Positions 1 through 8,973 of a stretch of DNA of 20,122 nt are shown here, piece after piece. The notes under the pieces were generated by a model. The model was not told the DNA's origin and did no database searches. It was given only the letters and a program-made list of their open reading frames with translations. Within the stretch, counting starts at the first letter, position 1. The number at the start of each line of letters is the position of its first letter. Location: the IMG/VR virus record IMGVR_UViG_3300007540_000171, positions 1 through 20,122 of that record; one strand, 5' to 3'. This DNA is from a virus. The translations under genes and the position numbers were made by a program.

Positions 1-1522
1 AATCGCTAGGGTCTAGGATGACACCGTTCATCACGACTTGCAGATTGTCTACGGTGTAAGACAGCGTGGCGCTGTTGTCGTCAGAGCCAGAGAATGTTGT
101 CTGCCCTGATGTCGCTGTGTACTCGTACAGTATCAGAGAGACATTGCCAGCAGATGTGGCGGCAATCCAGTTTGCACCGTCATACACCCGCATTTCGTTG
201 GCTGTGCTGTTGAAGTACAGCGCACCGGCCACCAGTGCATCGCCGTCATTATCGGTTGTCGGATCGCTGGAGAAACTGCCAAGATATGTGTCATCAAAGT
301 TGTCAAACGCAGACGCAGCAGATGCAGCACTGGCCGCCGCAGAAGTCTGACTAGCAGCCGCAGCCGTGGCAGACGATGCAGCATTCGTAGCAGATGTTGC
401 TGCTTCTGATGCTTTTGTCGTAGCCGTAGACGCACTGGTTGCTGCATTAGTGGCGCTTGTAGCGGCCTCAGATGCCTTTGTGGTGGCTGTGGTGGCAGAG
501 TTGCCGGCATTAGTTTCACTCGTCCCAGCAGCAGTCTCAGAGGCCGCAGCAGCAGTTTCACTTGCAGCAGCAGCAGTGGCCGATGTAGCCGCGTTAGTTG
601 CGCTTGTAGACGCCTCTGACGCCTTGGTTGTAGCTGTACTTGCAGACGCCGTGGCAGATGTTGCCGAACTTGCAGCACTTGTGGCGCTGTTACCGGCATT
701 GGTTTCGCTGGTTGCTGCATTAGTGGCAGATGTTGCAGCGTTTGTTTCGCTTGTGCTTGCCGCAGACTCACTGTTTGCTGCCGCTGTCGCGCTAGAAGCT
801 GCCGCCGTAGCCGACGCCGCTGCTGCTGTTGCACTTGTAGTGGCCGTTGCAGCATCCACAATTAGGTCATACTTGGCGCTGTTTGCATTAGTGGTCAGTG
901 GCTGTGCGCCAGAACTTGTATGCGCAGCATTCACAATAAAGATGTTGTTTGTGCTGGTGTCCTTTACGAGATCACGCACCTCATACGCTGTTGATGCAGC
1001 CCAGTTGCCACGAAACGTACCAATCTCTTGTGTAACCTGGATCTCACCGCTGCTGTCGAAAGCCAAAACCTTGTTAGCGCGATCAGTTGCCCCAACAGTA
1101 AATTCTGTTGAAGTCATTGTATTTGTACGAGAAATCTTAATTGCGCGATCTAGTTCTTCCTGCTGCTCTTGCGCAAGGAAGGTCAGCTTATCAAGCGCAT
1201 CCTCATGGGTGGCTGCTGGGAACGGATCGTTAGCCACATAGTCTGTGGTCTGTGTCTGCTCAGATGTACGGCGCAGCACTACAGTTTCGCCGGTTGCCGG
1301 TATGTTACCACTGGTAAACACGACGTTACCGCCGTTAGTGTTACCAACGTTTGTTACAGTGTAATGGGTGGTTTTAGTCTTGACCGTTTCTGTGCCAGTC
1401 GCGTCTGTACGAATGATAACCGTAATGTCGTCATCATCGAAGATCTTAAAGCCGTAAGCAAAGGTGTCGTTAGAACCATTGCCGGAATAGCTGTTCTTTG
1501 TGGTGGTGCTGCTAACGGTCAT
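1..1522 (-). CDS. Tail fibre protein, T7-fibre-like N-terminus with Ala/Ser/Thr repeat shaft (partial)
   Basis: Receptor-binding fibre of the virion; 507 codons are visible and the C-terminal part lies beyond the left edge. The frame is open from the ATG at 1520-1522 to position 1. A perfect AAGGAG ribosome site (complement of 1530-1535) sits 7 nt upstream, and the start lies 38 nt after the preceding gene. Residues 1-132 resemble the T7 gp17 virion-attachment domain (a GSNDTFAYGF-like strand start, VVLRRTSEQT, then a helix at LDKLTFLAQEQQEELDRAI). Residues 168-222 hold a small module with the motif WAASTAY. About residues 223-404 are almost entirely Ala, Ser and Thr with Glu, Lys and Asn in 7-residue-like repeats (SATNAAT, TATTKASEA), as in the lambda Stf shaft, and probably form a trimeric coiled coil. 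Residues 405-455 (FDDTYLG, GALYFNSTAN) and 456-507 (TATSGQTTFSG, VVMNGVILD) match modules common in phage fibres. Family assignment is from recognition; the binding tip is not visible. Confidence 0.88.
   Translation of the reverse strand, partial: MTVSSTTTKNSYSGNGSNDTFAYGFKIFDDDDITVIIRTDATGTETVKTKTTHYTVTNVGNTNGGNVVFTSGNIPATGETVVLRRTSEQTQTTDYVANDPFPAATHEDALDKLTFLAQEQQEELDRAIKISRTNTMTSTEFTVGATDRANKVLAFDSSGEIQVTQEIGTFRGNWAASTAYEVRDLVKDTSTNNIFIVNAAHTSSGAQPLTTNANSAKYDLIVDAATATTSATAAAASATAAASSATAAANSESAASTSETNAATSATNAATSETNAGNSATSAASSATSATASASTATTKASEASTSATNAATSATAAAASETAAAASETAAGTSETNAGNSATTATTKASEAATSATNAATSASTATTKASEAATSATNAASSATAAAASQTSAAASAASAASAFDNFDDTYLGSFSSDPTTDNDGDALVAGALYFNSTANEMRVYDGANWIAATSAGNVSLILYEYTATSGQTTFSGSDDNSATLSYTVDNLQVVMNGVILDPSD
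310..860 (-). repeat. Degenerate repeats coding for the fibre shaft
   Basis: This stretch of the fibre gene is a run of imperfect short repeats. In the protein, TATTKASEA followed by TSATNAA occurs three times, and SETNAGNSAT twice, within a background of SATAAAS-type heptads. The DNA is correspondingly repetitive (gcagcagcag-like on the plus strand). It explains the long open frames without stops in other frames on both strands here, which are low-complexity artefacts and not genes. Repeats of this kind can gain or lose units by recombination; that is inference. Confidence 0.75.
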
Positions 1523-1560
1523 GTCTTTGCTCCTTAAGGTATTTATACCCTATTTTAACG

Positions 1561-4059
1561 CTATCGTACATACTGCGATGGTGGGAAGTAAAACTCTTGC
1601 CCTGTGTCTTTTTTCATACGACGTTCCATGCGCTTGAAATACCCTGGGTTTGCAAACTCTGTAAGTTCGTACATAAACAAATAATCCAAAGCCAATTTAG
1701 CGTAGAACAGGTTAGCGCCAGGTATGTTACGCATAGCAAGCCTTACAGTTTCTGCCGCAGCGTCATCACCGCTTCTAAATTTGCCAAATATTTGCAACAC
1801 ATCCGCTGCTGTGCCAAATGATGGGCCAGCCAGTGTTTCTAATGGACCTTGGCCATATCTGTTAAACTCGCCAAAAATAAAGTCTCCATAGATTCCAGCG
1901 CCGCCGCCTTGCGTGAAGGCCTTAAACAACAAGTCTTTGTTTAGCGTATAATCATCACTGAACACCTCCATAGGCTCTTTGCCTTTGAGGATATCTTTAA
2001 GGGTGACTGACAGATAGCCCATCATGGTTGTGCCGACCATCATTTTGGCAATGCCATAATAACCAGACATTGCTTTCTGCCGCCCCAATCCTTTGGTCAC
2101 ATAAGTAATTGGGAAACCCTTTAACTGCATAATCATGCGGATTGCTTCACCGGCCACTGTGCCGCGTGGCAAGCCTTGGTTCATTATCGCACGCTCTCTG
2201 GCACCTGGCGTTGGAATTGCAACATCCGCGCTATCTGAATAGTAAGCTGATATTTTAGTGCGCAAATCATCACGAAACTGCTGACGCATTTTGTCCGTTA
2301 CGTCTAACTGGCCCGTGCGTTCAGCAATAAGCGGGTCGATCTTCTCTACAGGGATTTCATCAGCTATGTCAGGCACAAGATACTTGCGGCCATCAGCAGC
2401 CTTCATGTCCATGCCGCGAAACAGCGACCACTCTGCCTCGTTAATGTTGTAAAGACTAAGCAATCTGCGGGTTTCAGCGGGTATTTTGCCGTATGGTTTA
2501 CTTGAATAGTTGGCAAGATCCGCTGCTAACAAGCGTGCAACCCCAACTTTCTGCGTGCTATTCCACCATTGCATGCCATTCAGCTTAAAATATAACTGAT
2601 GCGCTTTTGATATCATGCCAGGGCCGCTGTCATTCGCACCAAACCGTGCATGAACGTCAGCCAACTCGTTCTCTACACCTACACTCAGCAGATATGCTAA
2701 TTCCTTTTGTTCTTCACTGTTAAACAAGCGGAATGTGTCACGCAAAGCCGTTGCATAAGAACCAAATATATTGCGTTCTGTATTCGCGTTGATGAATGAA
2801 GCCTTGGTAGCAATGTCTGAAAATGACGAAATGGTTGCAAAACCAAGCTTGGCCATCGACTGCACCATGCGGAAGCCAGCAGCTATACCGGCATAAGTAA
2901 CGCTCGTATTGAGAATGGGTTGTGTAGCCCCCAATGCACGAGTTGTGCCGTCTAATTCTGCAAATTGGTTTTTGAGCCGGCCTTCTTTGATTGGCTTTGC
3001 AACACCCTTTGGCCTAACTTCAGAAAGTATCTTTTCAAACATAGCTTTTGGATTTGTGCCAAAAGTCTCAAGCAAACCAATAGCTTGCGCATCATGCGAA
3101 ATGCCCTGATACACAGCCTCTGAAAGTTTCATACGGCTATATTTGTTTGCGTAAGACAACGCAGACTTGCCGTCCTTAAAATGGATAATACGTTGCGCAC
3201 TAAGTCGTTTGGCAAGGTTCATTGGTCCCTTGAACTCTGGTTGCGCACCACCAACACCGCCTACGCCGTCAGCCTTCATGTGGTTTCCGCTGACAAGGTT
3301 ATCGTACATTGAGCCAAGAAACTCTATTTCTGTCATGTCGTCCGGCTTGTTAGCCAGTGTCTTTTCTATGTCCATGTTTTCGGACACAAAAGTTATCCAC
3401 TCTTGTTTGTCTTCTTCTGTGCCTTTGCCGCGAATCAACAGCGGATCATGATGCTGACGCACAACATAATTTTCCAACTCACCAATGTTGGAGCCGTTGC
3501 GGTTTTTGCGGTCAAGAAGTCGCTTTTGTACTTTTTTGATAGCCTCTGCAATTTGTTGCGCTTCTTTGCTGCCGCTAGTGCCAAGGCCGTCAAACATCTC
3601 TTGATAAATCTTTTCATCAAGTTCGTTAGAACGAAAGATATCCAGCAGATCATTACGCTTTAGTTCCGCTACCAACGCGCCGCTGTGGTCAAGAAACACA
3701 CTGCGTTGTTTGGCATCGACGCTATACAAGCTGCGCCGCGCATCGCCAACAAGTATGGCTGACAACGCTTTTCCTGGGTCATCAGGCTCCTGACGCAGTG
3801 CTGTCATAACAGTAGCGTATGCACGCGCATTGATTAGACGGTTACGTTTTTGTATCGCGGCTTCGATCCTAGCCCGTTGCGCCAGATCTTTTGCCTCTTG
3901 AATTAACTCGCCAAGTTCGCTGTCACCGTACACACCACCGCGACGGTCAATCTTGTCTTGCATAATCTTAAGGATGGAGTCGATCTCATCCTGAGCAACC
4001 GCAATGTCTTTGTCTTGGGCAATCTTGCGTAGTTCTGCCGCGCAAACTTTAATGCTCAT
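1561..4059 (-). CDS. Large internal virion (DNA-ejection) protein
   Basis: An 832-aa protein that I assign to the large internal/ejection proteins of podoviruses, which are released into the host envelope at infection to help genome entry. The first 200 residues are mainly charged helices. Residues 264-272 are glycine-rich (DGVGGVGGA). Less polar stretches occur at about 386-425, 665-690 (GYYGIAKMMVGTTMMGYLSV) and 783-800. The C-terminus carries the pattern NPGYFKRMERRM followed by an aromatic tail ending in PPSQYVR, which recurs in this family. No lysozyme or lytic transglycosylase motif is recognisable. The ATG overlaps the stop of the preceding gene by 4 nt (ATGA), so translation is probably coupled. 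With its 590-aa upstream neighbour it totals about 1420 residues, close to the size of T7 gp16 (1318 aa), so the pair may together fill that role. Sequence similarity to T7 itself is not evident by eye. Confidence 0.7.
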   Translation of the reverse strand: MSIKVCAAELRKIAQDKDIAVAQDEIDSILKIMQDKIDRRGGVYGDSELGELIQEAKDLAQRARIEAAIQKRNRLINARAYATVMTALRQEPDDPGKALSAILVGDARRSLYSVDAKQRSVFLDHSGALVAELKRNDLLDIFRSNELDEKIYQEMFDGLGTSGSKEAQQIAEAIKKVQKRLLDRKNRNGSNIGELENYVVRQHHDPLLIRGKGTEEDKQEWITFVSENMDIEKTLANKPDDMTEIEFLGSMYDNLVSGNHMKADGVGGVGGAQPEFKGPMNLAKRLSAQRIIHFKDGKSALSYANKYSRMKLSEAVYQGISHDAQAIGLLETFGTNPKAMFEKILSEVRPKGVAKPIKEGRLKNQFAELDGTTRALGATQPILNTSVTYAGIAAGFRMVQSMAKLGFATISSFSDIATKASFINANTERNIFGSYATALRDTFRLFNSEEQKELAYLLSVGVENELADVHARFGANDSGPGMISKAHQLYFKLNGMQWWNSTQKVGVARLLAADLANYSSKPYGKIPAETRRLLSLYNINEAEWSLFRGMDMKAADGRKYLVPDIADEIPVEKIDPLIAERTGQLDVTDKMRQQFRDDLRTKISAYYSDSADVAIPTPGARERAIMNQGLPRGTVAGEAIRMIMQLKGFPITYVTKGLGRQKAMSGYYGIAKMMVGTTMMGYLSVTLKDILKGKEPMEVFSDDYTLNKDLLFKAFTQGGGAGIYGDFIFGEFNRYGQGPLETLAGPSFGTAADVLQIFGKFRSGDDAAAETVRLAMRNIPGANLFYAKLALDYLFMYELTEFANPGYFKRMERRMKKDTGQEFYFPPSQYVR

Positions 4060-5828
4060 CCTACACCCCGCCCATTCCTATTTACACAGACTGCCGCTGT
4101 TCTAGCCGCCTCTTCCATGTAGTCTGTTGCACGACGCATAGCTTCATCAGCTATTCTAATGTCCTCATCCATATCGGCAGGAATATCTATGTCAGCACGC
4201 AACACTTCTATGTCTTGCTCAAGTAGCGCAATCTCATCTACCGTTTCTTGGAACTCTTGAATAGACAGATCCATACCAGCTTGATCCATCTCATCTAGCT
4301 TTGGCTTTTGATCGGCATCTACACCAAGATTGTAGTTTTGTATTTGTGCCTCATTCTGAGCGTTCATGGATTCTTGCTGTGTAAGTGGCGCACCTTCTAA
4401 AGATTGTGGCTGCACGTCACTCTGGTCAACGCCTACAGAGGCTGTTTGATTGAACTCAGCCAACTCTGCGTCGGCAATGACACGATCTAACTCGTCATTT
4501 GTTAGGCCAGTAGGGTCTATGCCGCGACGATCAAGAAAGTCTTGTATTCTTTGCGCCTCTTCAAACGCTGCAAGAGCGTCTTGATCAGCTTGCGAGTATT
4601 GTTTGTTACCAGACTTGTCTTCTCTTACGGCGTCAATCAAATCGTTGATGCCAACCTCATCCGGCACACCTTCAATCTCTGCCGGCAGAAAGCCGTCTTC
4701 TCTTGCTGCCGTCAGCATATCATCTACAGATCGCCCACCCTTAGCAGCGCTAACATAAAACTTACCAGCCTTCGCAGAGGGTATAACCTCTTTAAGATCA
4801 GCGGCACCTTGACTGTTGGGATCTATGCCACCCCTTGCCCTAATGTACTGTATGAGTGTTTTAGGCTCTTGTGCGCGTAAAATCTCTGGACGCGCTTTGC
4901 CCTTGCGACGTGGCTCTGGCACCTCTGTAGGCGCACGCAGCACGGTTTCTTCAACCATGTCGCCGGTTTCTGGGTCAAACCTACGCTCGACGCCAGTAAC
5001 GGTACGATCTTTAGCTAAACGCTCGTTTGCCCTAGCGATAATATCAGCATCTGCCGCAGCTTCTTGCTGCTCCACCAGACGCCCTGCTGTGACCGGCTGA
5101 TCTGTAACTGCCTGTGCTACTGCACGCGCCAACGCCTCTTGGCTAACTGCGCTTTTTTCTATCCTGTCTGATATCTTGCCAAAACCAACATGCAAGCCAC
5201 CACCGAGGATAGAGCCAAACGTTACATTCAAGAAGCTGTCCATCAGGCCATAATCAGCATCTTGCTCAAGATATGCTTGGCCTATAACAAGTGGCTCTAC
5301 AACAACAGCGCCAACCGCGCCGTCAATCGCACCAGCCATTAGTCTACTGCCACTTTTGCCAAACCTAGCGGCCATTGTAGCCATACGCGCCTGGCCTACG
5401 GCTGGGATAAACGCTGATGCCACGTTGAGAGGGTCAAGCACAGAGCCAGCCAGCATTGTGCCAAACTGTGCTGCGCCTAGCCCAAACCCGCCGCGCGACC
5501 TGTTTAGGGTGAAGTTGAAACCGGCACGCCTGTCATGTCTTTCTGCAAACAGGTTTGCCAACCCTTCTGTTATACCGTCTTCGCCAACCTCAATGCCTTC
5601 ACGGTAATATTGACTGTCACGATATTCATCAACAGACAGCGTGCGTCCGTTAGCACCTGGCCCAAGATACTGATCAAATGTACGGTTGAGTGCGCTTAGA
5701 GGGTTATAATACAGCGTTTCATCTAGCGTAGAACCAAGCACATCAAGGGTGCCAGCCTTCGATATATCAAAGTAACTATCAAAAGCATTTTGATCGTACT
5801 GCTGTTCTGGAACGTAAAAGTCTACCAC
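4056..5828 (-). CDS. Internal virion protein with hydrophobic N-terminal third
   Basis: A 590-aa protein, probably an internal/ejection protein acting in the host envelope during genome delivery. Residues 1-110 contain an aromatic-rich segment (LDETLYYNPLSALNRTFDQY). Residues 115-145, 161-185 and 197-216 are hydrophobic and Gly/Ala-rich (AGSVLDPLNVASAFIPAVG, AGAIDGAVGAVVVEPLVIG), compatible with membrane-inserting helices. The middle (about 220-470) is charged and probably a flexible linker. The last 100 residues are acidic and helical (LLEQDIEVLRADIDIPADMD), perhaps a coiled coil. The start is a GTG overlapping the TAG stop of the previous gene (TAGTG); no closer ATG exists and the N-terminus looks complete. 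Its end overlaps the next gene by 4 nt. Position after the gp14- and gp15-like genes is the main support; no catalytic motif is seen. Confidence 0.68.
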   Translation of the reverse strand: MVDFYVPEQQYDQNAFDSYFDISKAGTLDVLGSTLDETLYYNPLSALNRTFDQYLGPGANGRTLSVDEYRDSQYYREGIEVGEDGITEGLANLFAERHDRRAGFNFTLNRSRGGFGLGAAQFGTMLAGSVLDPLNVASAFIPAVGQARMATMAARFGKSGSRLMAGAIDGAVGAVVVEPLVIGQAYLEQDADYGLMDSFLNVTFGSILGGGLHVGFGKISDRIEKSAVSQEALARAVAQAVTDQPVTAGRLVEQQEAAADADIIARANERLAKDRTVTGVERRFDPETGDMVEETVLRAPTEVPEPRRKGKARPEILRAQEPKTLIQYIRARGGIDPNSQGAADLKEVIPSAKAGKFYVSAAKGGRSVDDMLTAAREDGFLPAEIEGVPDEVGINDLIDAVREDKSGNKQYSQADQDALAAFEEAQRIQDFLDRRGIDPTGLTNDELDRVIADAELAEFNQTASVGVDQSDVQPQSLEGAPLTQQESMNAQNEAQIQNYNLGVDADQKPKLDEMDQAGMDLSIQEFQETVDEIALLEQDIEVLRADIDIPADMDEDIRIADEAMRRATDYMEEAARTAAVCVNRNGRGVG

Positions 5829-8461
5829 TACTTAAACGCCTTCCGCATAATCTCATTCAGCTTGTCTACAGGCCTTGGGTACAGTTCATCCATTTCCTTA
5901 ATGACGGGCAAAAGATCTGACATTTTGATAGTAACAAAAGCATCCTGTGGTGAAATTGCAGTAGGCCCAGGGTCAACCCTACGCTTGACCATATTGCCTG
6001 TTTGATCAACCAAGTAGACAGTTTTGTGATCTGATGATGTAACCCAATACGCTTGTGCTAAATCACCCTGATACTTTTCACGCGCCTGATCTGGCGTTAA
6101 GTCATTCGCCGGAGGTATGTCAGCAAAACCCGCAATCACACCTCTTGTTTCATCGTCATTAACATAAAATTGCAGTATGTCGCCAATCTGAGATGAAGAG
6201 CCTTCTAGCCCCTTTAGCATGCGGAACGGCTTGCCATTCACTTCATCAAAGGCAAATTGGCTGTTTACTACTGTGTCCACCGCACGTTCTACAGCCTTGG
6301 TTAGATCTGTTTCTCCGGCGTTCATGTAATATGCCGCTGTGTTTTGGATCATCGTATTCATGGCGGTCACATGCAGCATTCGTGAGCCAGTAGCGCCGCG
6401 TGACACTATGCTATCAGCCGCACCGCCAACTATGCTGCCAGAATACTCTGCGTTCTGAACCATGACCTCTTGCATGATTTCGTTGTAAGAAGATGTGCCT
6501 ATGGCTGATTTCAGCTCTTTTACTACACCTGGTTTATTAGCGGCTTCGATGTCAAACCCACCAGCGTTGTTAGGGTTGGCTATGATCCATGTGTCAGCCA
6601 ACGTCAGCACACCCTGATTCATTAAATTGCGCATTACGCGGCCTTCGTTTTCTACGCCAAACGACGTAATGAACGATATGCCAAGTTTAGACTTGTCACT
6701 GTAAGACAGGCTAGGATCTTTGAACTGTCCTTGGAAAGCATCAATTTGAGCGTCAGATGCGACACGAATGTCCACATCAGGAATACCCATTTTGCGTTGA
6801 AAATCAATTAGCTGTGACGTGGTGGCTGCTTCTAAGTTTTGATCTGCGCGATCATCTTGAATAAACTTAACAGGATCATTTGCAATCGCTGTTTGCCTTG
6901 CGTCAACCAGCGCCTCAAAATGCTTGCGTCTTGCTTCTGCAATTCGGATATCTTCCGGCGTATTAGTAGGATCATTTATTTCGTCTCGAATAGACCTTCT
7001 AACCGCTGTCAAGTCTGAAGGGCCGCCATACTTAATTGAAGAATAAAGAACGCCAGCTTGGCGCATACCATCCATTGTCTCATTAAACAAAGTGCGCTGC
7101 ACTTCATTGTCAGTAAGTTGACTAATACGACCATCAACGCTTGCAATCATTGTCTGCGTGGTTTCGTCGAAAATGCCCCCTAGACTAATAGTCCTGATTT
7201 CTATAGCAGACATATCTGCTTTTATTTCCGCTGACAACTCAGCGTCCATAGTATCCAAACGACGGTTAGCATCGCCTGTAAGTAGGGCCGCTATGCTCCT
7301 GTCAGCACCATCAAAGCGTCCCGTGAGTGTATCAGCCTCATCAATAAGCTGGTTCAGTTCATCACGATCCATGCCAGCGATGGTTGGAAAGATTTGGTTT
7401 ACAAGATCGTTGTTGTTTTGTGCGGCCAGTGATTTGACATCTTGTTCAAACCTACTGGCGACTCTTGCAAGAAACTTATTGCCAGCACCATCATACTCAA
7501 TCAGCACGTCATCCTCTGGATCGTCGCGCTTGATGTAGATCATCTGACTGCCTTCACTGGTCAACTGCGCTAAGGCACTTTTAGTTTCCTCTTTGGACAA
7601 GTTTGCAGTCAGAAGTGTGCCAATAATTTCATCTTGTTTTTCTGATTCTAATTGTGTGTCTCTGCTATCAATACTTGCAATCAGGGTTTTTTTGGTTGCT
7701 GAACTCAAAGTGTTATCGCCGGATACGTTTGTGCGCTGCCTTTCAAGAGAGGCAAAGCTATCTGCATTTGCGATCCCATTTCCGTAGAACAGCCGCAAAC
7801 TTTCTTGCTTAAAAGCATTCTTACTTACGCCAAGGTTTTGTCCAGATAGCGCGGCGTCATCGAAAATTGCCATCGCTTCAGCCGCCAAGGCAGCGTATTC
7901 TTCATATGTAGACGCAGACGAAATCTGAGATTGAATAGTAGACAGCTTGCCAGACTTAGCCTCTGCACCTTGTATAGTTGATATACGAAAAGCCGACTTC
8001 TTCGCGTCAGCTACCTTGAAGTTCATTTGCTTGAGAACGCTGTCTTTGATAGCGGTTTTCTGCGAGTCAGTAATGTCTAATGTGTCAATTTCTGTCAGGA
8101 TCGGCGCTTGCACGCTAGATATTAGACCAGATACAGCTTTATCTTGATCAGGCTCCTGACTGTTTAGCGTGTATGTGTCTGATTGCTCATAAGCGCGTGT
8201 GGTGTACTGATTGCTAAGTGTCTTGGTTTGCTCGTTCTTACGCTGCATTTGGAAATCAAATTCCAACTTTTGCCGCGCATTTTCAAACTGCATAGCGTTC
8301 TTAGCGTATTCTGTGCCAACCCTGCCAAGAGCCTCCGCAGCACGCACTGTGGCCTGTCCAGGCGCTTCAAAGGCACCTGTAGGGGCTTGGGGGCCAAGAC
8401 GCCCTGTAGCGAGATCTACAGCGCTTCCACGGCCTTCTGCGTACAATGGTATTTTTGGCAT
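5828..8461 (-). CDS. Internal virion protein, gp15-like
   Basis: An 877-aa, mostly helical, polar protein without obvious membrane segments. It is probably the gp15-equivalent of the internal core or ejectosome (T7 gp15 is 747 aa), lining a periplasmic channel when ejected. The N-terminus (MPKIPLYAEGRG) is followed by a long Gln/Lys/Glu-rich helical region (FENARQKLEFDFQMQRKNEQ), then repeated helical segments of about 40-60 residues that end in short acidic loops. Its place between a gp14-like gene and the larger ejection proteins matches the T7 order 14-15-16. It starts 2 nt after the TAG of the previous gene and ends by overlapping a GTG start. The ribosome site is weak, in keeping with coupled translation. 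Function rests on order, size and composition. Confidence 0.68.
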   Translation of the reverse strand: MPKIPLYAEGRGSAVDLATGRLGPQAPTGAFEAPGQATVRAAEALGRVGTEYAKNAMQFENARQKLEFDFQMQRKNEQTKTLSNQYTTRAYEQSDTYTLNSQEPDQDKAVSGLISSVQAPILTEIDTLDITDSQKTAIKDSVLKQMNFKVADAKKSAFRISTIQGAEAKSGKLSTIQSQISSASTYEEYAALAAEAMAIFDDAALSGQNLGVSKNAFKQESLRLFYGNGIANADSFASLERQRTNVSGDNTLSSATKKTLIASIDSRDTQLESEKQDEIIGTLLTANLSKEETKSALAQLTSEGSQMIYIKRDDPEDDVLIEYDGAGNKFLARVASRFEQDVKSLAAQNNNDLVNQIFPTIAGMDRDELNQLIDEADTLTGRFDGADRSIAALLTGDANRRLDTMDAELSAEIKADMSAIEIRTISLGGIFDETTQTMIASVDGRISQLTDNEVQRTLFNETMDGMRQAGVLYSSIKYGGPSDLTAVRRSIRDEINDPTNTPEDIRIAEARRKHFEALVDARQTAIANDPVKFIQDDRADQNLEAATTSQLIDFQRKMGIPDVDIRVASDAQIDAFQGQFKDPSLSYSDKSKLGISFITSFGVENEGRVMRNLMNQGVLTLADTWIIANPNNAGGFDIEAANKPGVVKELKSAIGTSSYNEIMQEVMVQNAEYSGSIVGGAADSIVSRGATGSRMLHVTAMNTMIQNTAAYYMNAGETDLTKAVERAVDTVVNSQFAFDEVNGKPFRMLKGLEGSSSQIGDILQFYVNDDETRGVIAGFADIPPANDLTPDQAREKYQGDLAQAYWVTSSDHKTVYLVDQTGNMVKRRVDPGPTAISPQDAFVTIKMSDLLPVIKEMDELYPRPVDKLNEIMRKAFK

Positions 8462-8463
8462 CG

Positions 8464-8973
8464 CTAACTCGTTAATGTTTTCTGTCTGTATTGATCTTGC
8501 AACGCAAAGAAGTCCTGCTGCTGACGCATGCCAGCATAAGAACTAGCGCCATTAAGAAGGCTGACATATGAGGCCGTTCTAAATCCAGAAGCACGCGCAT
8601 TCCCAGAGGCACGCAACATAGCTGCTGTTGCCATAGCGTTTGCTTGATCTATATCACCGGCATACTGGATCTTCAGCGCATCACGCTCCATTGCAAAATA
8701 ACTATCAGCCAACGCAAGATACGGACTGCCCGACATTTCAATGCCAGACTTAGCCGTTGCCACAGTCTGCTGCGCAGTCAAGCGATCATTAGACCGACGT
8801 AAGTTGCTTTCTTGCTCAACTCGCGCACGCTGCAACAATACAAGTTCGTTTTCCTTAACCTTCGCGTTGTACTCTGCTGTTTCCTGTGCCGCACGCGCTG
8901 ATGCCTGATTCCCCTTGAACCCAAGAAATGCGCTGGCTGCTGAAGCCCCTGCTGCGATTGTCATCGGATCCAT
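8464..8973 (-). CDS. Internal virion protein, gp14-like
   Basis: A 169-aa, Ala- and Gln-rich helical protein. The N-terminus (MDPMTIAAGASAASAFLGF) forms a short hydrophobic, Gly/Ala-rich segment. It is followed by a long amphipathic helix (EYNAKVKENELVLLQRARVE) and a conserved-looking turn, GSPYLALADSYFAME. This layout is typical of small podoviral internal virion proteins such as T7 gp14 (196 aa), which forms the outer-membrane part of the ejection channel. The start overlaps the previous stop in TAATG, so translation is probably by reinitiation. Family assignment is from pattern and gene order. Confidence 0.72.
   Translation of the reverse strand: MDPMTIAAGASAASAFLGFKGNQASARAAQETAEYNAKVKENELVLLQRARVEQESNLRRSNDRLTAQQTVATAKSGIEMSGSPYLALADSYFAMERDALKIQYAGDIDQANAMATAAMLRASGNARASGFRTASYVSLLNGASSYAGMRQQQDFFALQDQYRQKTLTS

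Noticed and set aside
133-861. Minus-strand open frame rich in Arg, Leu and Gln
   Set aside because: Out-of-frame reading of the fibre repeats; composition is an artefact of GC-rich repeated codons.
366-1241. Long plus-strand open frame, Ala/Val-rich
   Set aside because: Antisense to the fibre repeat region; low-complexity codons remove stops in several frames. The minus-strand fibre frame has a perfect ribosome site and recognisable modules.
1-1522. Diversity-generating retroelement, suspected because of BPP-1-like features
   Set aside because: No reverse transcriptase or template repeat is in the window, and the fibre C-terminus is not visible; it cannot be supported here.
1532-1549. Inverted repeats CCTTAAGG and GGTA-TTTA-TACC before the fibre gene as a terminator
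   Set aside because: Short AT-rich stem without a T-run in the leftward direction; part of it is the ribosome site.
8183-8546. Plus-strand open frames opposite the gp15- and gp14-like genes
   Set aside because: No ribosome sites, no domain, and they cross the boundary of two well-supported minus-strand genes.
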